NCBI GenBank assembly: GCA_029204225.1
Contig: CM055098.1
Coordinates: forward strand, 17,951,303-18,011,302
Length of the DNA stretch: 60,000 nt
Source: Diphasiastrum complanatum
Taxonomy: Eukaryota > Streptophyta > Lycopodiopsida > Lycopodiales > Lycopodiaceae
Direction of reading: 5' to 3'
The notes beneath the pieces were generated by a model. That model saw only the letters and a list, made by a program, of their open reading frames with translations. It made no database searches and was not told where the DNA came from. Below are positions 1-12,000 of this stretch, in pieces. The first letter of the stretch is position 1; every line of letters starts with the position of its first letter. Both the position numbers and the translations under genes were made by a program.

Positions 1-726
1 AAATATTGCCAACATAGTTTTCTAACTCATGTTTAAAACTCTTGCCATTATTTTCTCTCTCCAATCTCCATCAATTTCTAGTTTGTGCAATACATTAAGT
101 ACTACACATGAAGGTGCACATTATGATGTGTAGCCATGGACGATGGACTAGTAGTAAATACATAAAAACAATGCATGATGATTTACAGGTTCAGATTAAA
201 AGCTTCAACTTAAGTTACAGGCTGCAACGGTAAACTTGAAGGTAGTAGGTCTTGGGAAAAGATGCATCGTGTGACATTTTACTTACTCTTATGTATGCGT
301 GGAAGACCAGATAAATGGGCGAAGGGATCCTTTTAAGGTTCAACTTAAAGTATGGGCTCAATGGCATGGAAAACCTCTTGCTCTATTATGGACTAGGCTC
401 ACGTAGTTTAATACAAGCATCAAATCAAAGCTTGCAACATCCGCTAAACAGTGAGGTAGGATTTTGTGAGCATGTAATATAAGTGATTGTGGGAGCTGAT
501 CTTTCAAAGACATGATCAAGCATAAGACAATCTAGATAGGGATGACATGAAAAGTGCAAAATGACCAACTCCTATCAAATGAAGTCACAGATTTTTATCT
601 TTTATTTTTTAAGTGACCATTTTCTTGCACCTTGTCAAGATTACACTGATGTCAGAACACTAACTTTACTCTCAATTGAAATGGTGATTGAAGAGATACA
701 ATCAACAAAATGGTAGTGCAGTTTAC
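1..726. other. NFXL1 intron 7 sequence, nothing else seen
   Basis: AT-rich sequence following the donor at 726-725. I searched both strands for the next NF-X1 repeat and for transposon motifs and saw neither. Confidence 0.6.
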
Positions 727-895
727 CATTCTTTCACCACCAATATGTTTTCCAAGACAATCCCTAACCACCATCTCAAGACAAGGTTGACAAGGAGAAC
801 CCTTCATTTCTGAACAATCTTCTTCAACTCTCTTCTTTTTCTTTATGATTTTCTCTTTATAAAGTGGGTTTGGAGGTGGTCTTGGTCCATGACAC
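727..895 (-). CDS. NFXL1: NFXL1 coding exon 7, last exon in window
   Basis: 169 nt between acceptor TGTCACAG and donor AGAATG|GTAAAC. It encodes [15 protein letters not shown], a Lys-rich stretch, then [19 protein letters not shown] to GGERM. The ending is where relatives continue with CSDRTQFAC; no such sequence is found in bases 1-726, so the next exon lies outside the window. Confidence 0.9.
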
Positions 896-3800
896 CTGTG
901 ACAGTTAATAAAAGAGGAAGAAGCATCTTATCTCATATGTCAGAATGATTCTACCGAATGTAACAAAATAAAGGAAACCTCAACACCACAAAACAGAAAA
1001 ACCCAAAAAAACTCGATACTTGACATACTTTGATTTGCATTTATGACCACAAGGCAGCTCCACGTTGCATGTCAGCTGGCACGGTGCACATGCTCCATAA
1101 TGACATCGATGTGGCTGCATTTGCACAGGTACATATAGAGGTAAGAAAAACTGCATGGGGTCATGGTTTCTGATTGATGATTTTGTCAGCATTTATATCG
1201 ATGTTATGTCTAGCCACATAACAAAGAAGACATGCAATCTTCAGGCCTATGGAGTCTAACCACAAAGTCTTGAACCATCTACTTCATGGCTAATTATTCA
1301 AATTCACAGTATGGTAACCCACAATTAAACTCAGAGCTTACCAATGCCTTGAAAATGTTACTACGTTCTATAGTGTTCATGGACCATAATCATTGGGAAT
1401 CAGGAATACTACTCCAAAATGTTCAAAGTTTAAATCTTGACTTCCATAACCTATTCAATACCAGATTGATGATATATACAAAGAGGCTCAAAACTAGAGT
1501 ATTATACTCTATGTAGATAGTTTATCTTTTCATATTATGAATCTTGATAAGGTAGATTTGATCCAAGGTAAAGAATGGTTTTATGCTAGGAATGAGTCGT
1601 TAAAGAAAGATTATGTAACTTATAGTTTATCTTTCTTGCATAATGGCTCTATGGTTTATCTTAAAGGAGATGAGCCTGATCTACCTTTTGCAACTGCTCA
1701 TGAGGTTAATCAATGTTTATTGGATTCTGAGTATCAATCGTATTTATGTTATTTGAAAGATAAATCTTACATGGATGTTTTTGTTACTCATAATTTCAAT
1801 GTTGATGTATCGTCTTTCCCTAAAGCATTGCCTTTTTCTAATGTTAATTTAGAATCAACACCTGAGGGCAAAATCTTTAAAAGACTTAGGGAGGAATATA
1901 GTGATATATTCCCTGAGCAGTTGCCTGAGGGTCCTCCCCCCTCTCGGAGAGTAGAGCATCATATAGATCTCCTTCTCGACAGCTCTCTTGTATCGCTTTT
2001 TCCTTACAGGATGAGCCCAAAGGAAGAAGATGAGGTTGCTAGGCAACTTGAGGAGTTGTTACGTAAGGGCCACATTAGAACCACTAAGTCCTCTTGGGAA
2101 GCTCCTGTTTTGTTAACCGACAAGAAAGACGGTGGTATTCGTCTGTGTCGATTACAAAAAGCTTAATGAAATGACTATTAAAAACCATTATCCCTTACCT
2201 CGGATGGACGACTTAATGGACCGATTGAATGGTGCTAAATATTTCACCAAATTGGACCTTAGGTCGGGGTACAATCAAATTAGAATTCATGAGGGGGATG
2301 TTTCTAAAACTGGTTTTCATTCTAGGTATGGTCACATCATGGCCTTCACATAGAGTGCTCTTTGGCCTCCTATCCCTCTCTCCACAAGCTCCTCATTGCT
2401 TCTTGAAGTGCCCTGGAAATGGGGCTTTGTGGCCATTTTAAAAAATTTCCAGGTTTTTTTTTCGAGACAACGTTCTGGGGTTCCAGAATGCTGCGTTTCG
2501 GAACGTGGGTCCCGGAATGGCATTTCAGTGCAACTTAGACATGGTTGCATTCAAAGACAATGCTATCATATGATATGTATCATGACATAGGAGTACATCT
2601 AGCCAATCTGTTTGCAAGCACTCTGGTTTTGCTTCGTGGCATTCAAGTCAGATAAGATTACTTCGTCGAACGTTCAAAAAGGGCTACTATACCTAACATC
2701 TTTACTTTATAACTAGATGTTACCTACCTAAAATCCTGCTTACGAGACTGGTTAAGATCTATTATTAGGAACACACACTAGGACCAGTTTATTTAGATTC
2801 ACAACAGTTCTTGAACATATGATCCACCTGAATGTGAGTTGAACTTTTCATCTCTTAGTGTATCATACAAAATGGACCTTTTTGGGGAACTTTCCAAAAA
2901 CGTCCCGAGTCCCAATTCATTTCTACGCGTCAAGAACAGCCATCTATTCTTTTCTAGGAAACACTTCATTCTCATTCACTTTGCTGCTAAGGAGCTTAAA
3001 GTAGCTGAATTTTAAACCAAGTTAGTTGACCATGACCTAACCTATAAGAGGCATGCTAACTCAGAAACAGAGGCAAAAATCACAAAGCCAGAACTATTCC
3101 AGTTATTCTATCATGTCATAGGCTTTGGTTGCTGCCAGTGCATTTCAAGAAGTCATTGCACTCTTCACATGATCAAATTGAGACACTGAACCTCTTAAAA
3201 AATTTCATATGTAAAATCATTCATCATGATGCCAATTTTCATGTCACCCCTTACAAACTTAAACTTCCAGTTTCTCAAATGGTGCACTAGCATGTTCCCC
3301 AAGTCACTCCACAATTTTTCTTTCAACAACCATGTAGAGTTCAGAGATAAGAACTTTGATTCAAGAGCACTCTTCACCATTGAAAGACCAATCTCATCTC
3401 AATATTTGCATCATTCCGTGGTGATTGTTCTCTTGTACTTCTATTTTCCTAATATTTTGCGTATACCTACCATGCCTCATCATATTAAGATTTTCAAAGT
3501 GTTGCTACCAATGCCAGTCAATTTCAGCAACATTTACTAGCAAGGAAACCATCAAATTTTAGGTGAATGAGCATACCTTAGCAATAGCAGCGTGAACACA
3601 CAGAACAGGAATGAGACAACGTTTCGTGCAATGTGGAGGTTTGATATTTTTATCAGTACCGCAGGGCACCTATCCCTTGTTAAACAATTCCACAAAGCAC
3701 ATATCATTGTCATATAGATTAGATTCATTCAAGGATTGATCTAATATATGCCAAAGGAAGTATCTCAAGCTAACTCCTTAGCATTCTTTCAATAGCAAAT

Positions 3801-5218
3801 AGTTTCTGAAACATTCTGGTTACCTTGAAAAGTACATACAAATAGGAAAAATAACTCCTGAAATAAAAAATTAATCAGGTAAAAACCCCGTTACTCACAT
3901 TATAAAAAGTTGATCCGCACGCACATGCCACTCGGACTGTCACAGGACATGGTGCACATAGGCCTCTGCATTCAGTTCCTCTTTTGAAGTTTAGAAATCT
4001 TTGCAAACAGAAAAATCCTTCAAAGTTTTCGAGAAAAAATGTTTTCAAGTGTTGAACCATGTCTTACTTTAGCTTTAGGCCAATATGCTAATACCACTTT
4101 GTTCCCACATGAAATTAAAGAATAAATACTAACTACTTTACAAAATGTCCTATTCAAAGAAATTTTCTGCAGTTTTTATTTAAAGAAAACTAAAAACAAA
4201 ATTTTGTTCATTTGAATGCTACTTTTGGCTCCATTGGGCTTGTTCTCTGTTTTTGAGACCAACCATGACAATACCTAAATATAAGAACATTGACCGAGTC
4301 CTGAGCTTAGTCGTTAAGCATTTGTAGACTATGTAACATTTGAAATAAGATTGCGTAAATTTGCTTTGAAGTAGCATAGCATTAAAATTGACCTACTCAA
4401 TGAGTATTTGGCATGTAGTAGTCTTTTCTTTGCATAGTTCCCAAACTAAGAAACAGTATTTCATTCAAAATGTAAAAATAGAGGAAAATTGATCTGAAAT
4501 TCAGGCTTACAAAAAATATGCATATAAGTGCAATCTTTTAAATATAATAGAATGTCAGAAAAAAGGGGATCTCACCAGCCTGAATACCTGTGGCAAGGAG
4601 CTGGACACTTGTGGTTACCACATCTCAACTTTCTCCCACACACCTGTAATCAAAGTTACTATAATTACAATGTAAGAGTCCCTGTAGCAATTGAACACTT
4701 TCAAAAATAGGTATGGCCATTGTATGTATGTTTCAATTGAGCATACCTCCAAACAAGGAGGGCAGTTCCCATCACAACATCGACGCTTGCATTGATGACG
4801 TGTACAATTCCGAAGGTTCTGACACTTCCTTTCACATTGGAGATCCTGATAGCAAGGCACCTGTAGCAATCAAGAGAACACTAGTGAGCAAAACAAACCT
4901 GCCACCTCAAAAACCACAAACATTTTACATCTATCCTAATAAACGTTTCTAGAACCTAGCATGTCATGTTTGAAGTCCATTCATAGTTTTCCCCAACCTT
5001 TGATGAACTTATATTGTAGCCTACCATTGTTGTGAGCATCACCACAGCCGGAAATTATAGTTAGACAATAGCTCATGTTTTTCTTTAGTAGACACATTTC
5101 CTAGATTATTGTAGGATATATTATGCTTTCGAAGATATTCTTACACTCATACTAGTTGACTACATGGATCTACTTTTTTCATCCTATATACCATATGTTG
5201 GTACAATGTGTCATTAAG

Positions 5219-5280
<62 letters not shown>

Positions 5281-8200
5281 GCCGTTCCCATCCTGATGCT
5301 GCCGCCCTGACTACTACTCTATCCCCCATCGCTGGATCCACAAATGTGCCCACCCTCGCTGATACTGTCCCCAACATTGCTACAAATGGAAAAGTGATGC
5401 CTCCCCCCGCCCTCCAAAGCTTCCTTCCCTTTCTTCTTCTTCTTCTTCTTCTTCCACCCATCCTCCTCCCTCTTCCGTCTCTTCCTCTTCTTCTTCTTCT
5501 CGGATTAATCTGACCACTCCTGGCCTCCTTCCTCTTCCTACCTCCCCAAGATCTTGCAGCTCCTTCATCTACTGCACACATCCTGTATACTCCCTCCAAA
5601 TCCACTGAGCTCTTTTCTTCTTGGAAGCCGACCAAATAAAGGCAGATTTCTAACTCTTGAAACAAGAACTCTCACAGCTGAAAGGGTTTGTGACCTCTTT
5701 GATCCAGGATAAGAATCAGTTACAATCCAAAGTTGCTCCACTGGAACAAATGATCAACTCTACACAGGTTACAACCTCGGAATCGACTACCAACATGATA
5801 CGAGAATTAGAAAGCAAAATCGGACAGTACCAAGAAAACAACCTTTCATGTGCAGTAGTGTTGAAGAAAGGCACCAAGCCTAGCGCACCCATTTCCTCAG
5901 TCATCTCAGCTACTATATCGGAAGAGCGGTCAAGAGAACAAACCCAGCGCTAGGGTTTTGGGGTCCCCGGGTTTGGGAGCACCCCGGGGCCCCATCCACA
6001 CCATCTCCAGATTGGAGTATGGAATTGTGACGACATCCATTCATCCTCCACAACAGGGGACCTGATTGACTTCATTACTGGATGAGACCTATTGATGGAG
6101 ACTCATGAGAGTCAGGAGCGTGGACTACCCACTTTTCCTGGTTATAAATGGGATTTGGTATACAGATCTGAGACTAGATCAACTAGTGGCCGAGGTTTTG
6201 GTGGGGTGGCTTGTCTCTACTGAGAGTCCCTTCATTAGATGCTTGAGTTTATCAAAAGTGATGAGCATGCACGCTACATCTGGATTCGTAATACTGGACG
6301 GCAAGCGAGGGCCTATTTTCCTCACAGGAGATTTTCATGCCAGAATCGCTTCACGACAGATTGAGTTTCATGATACTACAGACCAGCTTCGAGTTCATGC
6401 CCTTGACAGTGACAATATGGGAGTCACCAGGATCTCTGAGGATAGTCCATGACCTATTACAGCATATGGTGAGCATTTATTGCAGTTCGGTGAGGCACAT
6501 GAGTTAGCCATCTATAATGGCCTATCTTACTGGCTTGATTTTGGAAGCTACACTTGTCACCCTCACAACGGCGGTCATAGTGTTGTTGATTATCTCATGG
6601 GGTCACCATCCTATATTCCCCTCATTCACAATTTTCATATTTCCCCCACTACTCTCTCTGATCATTCGTTCCTTTCCTTTGCTATTGGCCACCTCCCGCC
6701 CCCCCCCATCCCACTCCCACGAAGTTATATGGCACCATCCTTCAGTCTGTAGTTAGTACAGAGGTAGAGTCCAGGAGATTGCATGCATTGGGACAGGCAG
6801 GATTCCAAGCCCACTACTCCACATCTAATCACATATTAGTACCCAGGATGCATTGCCAGAGGCTAGTTGTTTCTTGGATACCACATTAGACCATAATAGT
6901 AAAGGCATGGATCATGCATGGAGAACAAAAAAGATAATCTTACCCTCATCATCACCACATTAGAAGAAAGACGATTAGTGTTATGCCATAAAGCTAACTA
7001 AAAGGAACAACTATCTTTCTACATGATGACCTCACATAGGTTTTAGATGGTACTCAACATATAGGACAGACACATTTTGCGAGTGACATATTGTAAGTTA
7101 TTTAATGTAGATCTAGATAATTAAATGTATAAGCCAAAAACCTTGTACCTAACCCGTAGATAAACTTTACTAAATTTAGTAGGGTCTACATCGAACTAGT
7201 AACAAGAGCCTACACAAAGTTAGGTTGACTAGTAGGTAGGTAGGTCAACAGGTGAGTAGGTACGGTAGGTGATTAGTGGTGGGGTGAGGCTAGAGAGAGA
7301 AAACAATGAAGCCTGTATATGAGAGGGTTAGCAAGTTAGGAGCAGAATTTCACAAAATTTCAAGAAACATGTAGTTGGAGTGCATTTTTTTCAAAATTAC
7401 TAAATAAAAGGGCTACAATACAATCAATTTTGGGGGGAGCAATAATGGCAAAAAATCCGGACTATAGAACATTTACATAATTTGTGGGAAAAACTTGGGC
7501 TACAGTACCACAACAAACTTTTTGGATTCTTCATTATATTTCAAGTGCAAACATCCATTGATGATTTGGCAAAAAAAAGTGTCCAGCCTAAGAACAAATC
7601 TAAGGAAGCGGGGGCCAGACCCGGACGCAGACGCGTGTCCGCGTCCGCGTCCGGATGCGGACGCCTCAGGGGTGCATCCGCGTCCGGACGCGTCCCCCAT
7701 ATTCAAATTTTTTTTTTTCAAAAAAAAAAAAAATACATGCACTTACCCTCGCTGTCCCACCTCCCCAAAGCGAAATAAAAACAATTTATGGCCCCTGCCC
7801 CCCCCCCCCAAATTAATTATCAGAGGGTGTCTAGCACCCACCTGCCCCCTCTTGTTAAAAAATAGGAAAACGGTACCCAAAAAAATTTGCAATAGACCTA
7901 CCCACTGCCCCCATGCCTCCCATGTTTGATATCTACAGAATCGGACACGAAAGAGCAACAATTTATATTTTTTGAGTCTCCCAAACTCTATCTTGTGCCC
8001 TCGCTATCTCTCTCTATACAGGTAAACGATGCGCTCCCCAGATGAACCTCAACAACTTACTAATTACTTATGCTCCACAGTGTCATTCAACACAGGGAAG
8101 TTCAAGACCTGCACAGTACCATGGGCTATGTGATGAGATAGGTTTAGGGTTTAGGGAGGTATAACGTCACATGGGCAACAAATCGGGGCAGGTACAATGT

Positions 8201-8858
8201 CACATGGGCATTGTGGGGGAGCAGCACGGGCCCAATCGGAGTGCAGCATGTGGGGGAGCTACACATGGGGGCAGGTACATGGCAGTCTGGCGCCTCGGGA
8301 TGTGGATGGTTGGGAGGATGTGGATGGACGATGCGGACCTAGAGGTGGTGGCATAGGTGTAGGTGCGGAAGCGGAGGATGTGGACGGGCCGTGCAGATCT
8401 GACGGTGATGGCACAGGCGCAGGTGCACCAGTGGAGGTTGTGGATCCATGGGGAGTACTGGGCAGAGGGGGTACGGGTGGCGGAGGCGGAGGCGGTGGCG
8501 GTGGCGGTGGCGGTGGCGGGTGAGGATGCGACAGTGGGGGCGGGGGCAGTGGCACTGGGTGTGCCAGTGGCAGGGTCGATGGCAGTGGGTGCACCAATGG
8601 AAACAAAGTCCACGGCATCTGTGGACAGCTCGTTGGGCTTAGCACCTGGCTCAGCATATGCCTCGAGAATGCGAGCCCTCTCCGCAGCGGGGATGACCAT
8701 ACAAACGCCGATCCCGTAGCGTCCCCCCGTGGGTCGGACTAGCAATCCCTCCAAATGTGCTCGAACCCGAGAGGCGTTCCCTCTGAACTTTTCGACAAAA
8801 AGGGCAACGCCACTTTTTGTCGGGCATCAACTCCACCTCATCCCAAATGGGACGAGCG

Positions 8859-8923
<65 letters not shown>

Positions 8924-8937
8924 AAAGCACGCAAATC

Positions 8938-9015
<78 letters not shown>

Positions 9016-12000
9016 CTAGACCCCAAACCCAAGCACGCAGTCCCTAAATCCTAAACTCACACACACACACCATGTCTCGTACACGCGCGCACACACAAAT
9101 CCTCTCTATCTCTCTCTGTGTCTCTCACACTATCTGTCTCTTCCTCTCTCTCTCTCTCACACACAAATCACCACACACACACAAATGTTGTGAATAGCTT
9201 GGTATCACACAAAGCTTGATGGGGACAATTTCCATATGTGAAAATTTACACTTAGAATAGTCCTTTTGTACAAAGCCTGTGGGACATGGTTACTAGGGCA
9301 TTGGTAAAGCTTTACTTCCTATTGCTAGATGGAGGGAAAAAGATGGCAAAGCTCTCACCACTATTGCACTAACCTAAGAGATTCTCAGATTTCTCACATT
9401 AGCATAACAAGTAGCTGCTCTAAGAGAAATTATTCTCATTCAGAATGGATAAGTCCAAGGACTTTTAATGTGAAAAATCTCAAGTCATTAATGGAGCAAA
9501 TGGCTTCTATTGGCTCTCCTATGGATGATTATGATGCAGTCATGACCTTGTTATCAAGTCTACCAGAGAGTTTGAAAATTGAACTACGATTGTGTCAACA
9601 CAATCTGAGTTGACTTTACAGAGAGTCATATCCATGTTACTATAAGAGGAAATCAAGAGAAATTCTAGTAACTCTAATAGGAGTAGTTGCATTGTTTTCA
9701 AAGACGGACAAATAGAAGAATAGTAAAAGTCTCATTCGGCCTAGCAGTTCTCCCTTTTGTTCCCCTGTTATTCTTGTTCAAAAGATAGATGGTAGCTTTA
9801 CTATAAAAAACAAATTCCCCATCCTATAGACTGAGAGGTGCTACACTGTTTAGTAGAATTTTTTGGTCTTTTTGAGTACCTCGTTGTTCCTTTCGGTCTT
9901 ACAAATGCTCCTGTGACCTTTTGTAAGCTTATGGAAAGAGTTTTTAGAGATTTTAGATCTTTAACTGGGATATTCTTTGATGACATTCTAATTTTCAGCA
10001 AAAGCAAAGAACACTTCGAACACCTTCAAATTGTTTTTGACACTTTAGCACAACACTCACTTTACGTTAATGAGAGAAAGAGTAAGTTTTTCTTTAGTGA
10101 GATTCACTACTTAGGTCATATCATTTCTGCACAAGTAATTTCCATGGATAATAAAAAGATAAAAGCTATATTAGAATGGCCAGTACCTCGAGATGTTCAC
10201 GATGTAAGATCTTTCTTGTTGGATTATAATAATGGAAATGCTAATAAAATACCTTCACGTTACTTTGACCCAAAAGGTCGAGATTGTGTAACTGGTGGTT
10301 ATTTACTTTGGTCATATACTTTAGTTGTGGGCCCTCTAATTGGAAACTTGCTGGTCCAGGGACTTTGTTAATAAAGGACCCAAAATTATGGGTACATGGC
10401 CTTTACTTGGGTTGCTTGTAGGAGAAGTTAGGTTCTCAGCCTATTGTTGGTCCCACCTTGGGTCCTCTATATATTCATGTATTTCCTCCACTATTGTATG
10501 CAAGTAACAAAGAAAGTTTGGAGTCCAGTGAGTTTTAATAGGGCACCCACCCGTCTCCTCTGCTCTTCTATGTGTTTCAATGTGTTGAATGCTCTCTCTT
10601 TGATTTTCAGTTTCCAACATTTGGTATCAGAGCCAAATAAGATCATTGCTTGCAGGCTGTCTAGCACTTTTCCTCTTGCTGTCCATGGCCCTTCTGTAGG
10701 AGACAAATGACAATCTGATTTTTTTCCAGCGGTGATTTGTTCTTGAGAAATACAGCCTTCTATTTGCTTTCCAGGAGGGCGCTATAGGTCAAATGTATTG
10801 TGTGCGAGAGACTATTTCATGTTGTAATCTCAAATTTCAATTCAGACTTTGAAAGAAGTTAATCTGATTTGCAGCATTCTGATTTTTATGTGATTTCTCA
10901 GCCTACATCTTCAGATCTATGAGCATATTTCCAGCAGCATCCGATATTACATTTCTGCTCATAATCAGCATTTCTTTTGCTGTTTTTCTCACTCAGCTTT
11001 TCTTGTCAAAATAGATTCCGCTGTTCAAAATTTCAGATCCTCATTTTTCAGATTTGAAGCTGTCTTTCCAGATCTACTAAAAGCTGGCATTTATTCTTTG
11101 AACATGACAAGAGAATCTGAAGCTCTTGGAGTTTTATTTACAGTTTTCAGTGACAGATGTACATTAGTAATTATTGTAATTACTAAAATGGCTAAGTCAT
11201 CGGCCTGTGGTGACCTTTGTAAGCAATTTGTAAATAAACTATAATTAGTTGGCATTGGACCTCAGAGAGTCATGCTTAGCTTTGGCATGGTGTACTGGGT
11301 CTTTTATTAGGAGTGGCTGGACTGACCTCCTAACAAGTAGGAGTTGACCAGTCGGCAGGACATGTGTCATATGCTCATTGGGACCTTTGGTCCAGTGAAT
11401 AAGCAACACATGTCAGGGTTGACCGGTAAAACATGACATGTGTCACATGCTCACTAGGACATTGGTCCAATGTATGAGTGACACATGTCAGCTTACTCAC
11501 TTGCTTATGTGTCAGGGTACTGCCAAATGGCAAGTGTCGTGCATGGAATTGGCCACGTGTTAACGTTATGAAAGGTCAAGGTTAAAGGGTGCTTGGGGAT
11601 TGTGCATAAGTGAGTCCAGAGAGAGGCATTTTGTTTACTAACAAAAGTTAATCCCCTCCGTGATTCTTTGTGGTTCAGTCAAAAGAATCAGCAAAGAATC
11701 AGCTGGAAGTTGGAACCGATAATCACGGTTTGGTTCCCATTGAATTTTCCATTTATATTAATAACATTAACATCAAAGAGAATCGTGTTTTTTGTTTGTA
11801 CACCTTGCCTAATCCATTCTTTCCAAAGACTTTGAACCTTAACCCTAACATCACAAATCAATAGTAACTGATTCTTTAAAATTTGAAAAAGCCAAGAAAA
11901 AAGGCATCCACCTGGTCATGCCACTGGTACTGATCTCATGAATTTATTAGCGGGATAACTAAATCTGCATGAAGCTACTATTTGCTGTGTCTAATAGGAA

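Noticed and set aside
5147-5665. Minus-strand Arg/Glu-rich open frame across the (CT)n tract
   Set aside because: Translation of a microsatellite and a CTT-rich stretch; the LINE reads on the other strand.
8141-8158. TTTAGGG repeats resembling plant telomere sequence
   Set aside because: Only two units, inside an intron; too short to mean an interstitial telomere.
8197-8720. Long plus-strand Gly/Arg-rich open frames
   Set aside because: They arise from GGC/GGT repeats opposite the BED-finger frame and show no domain.
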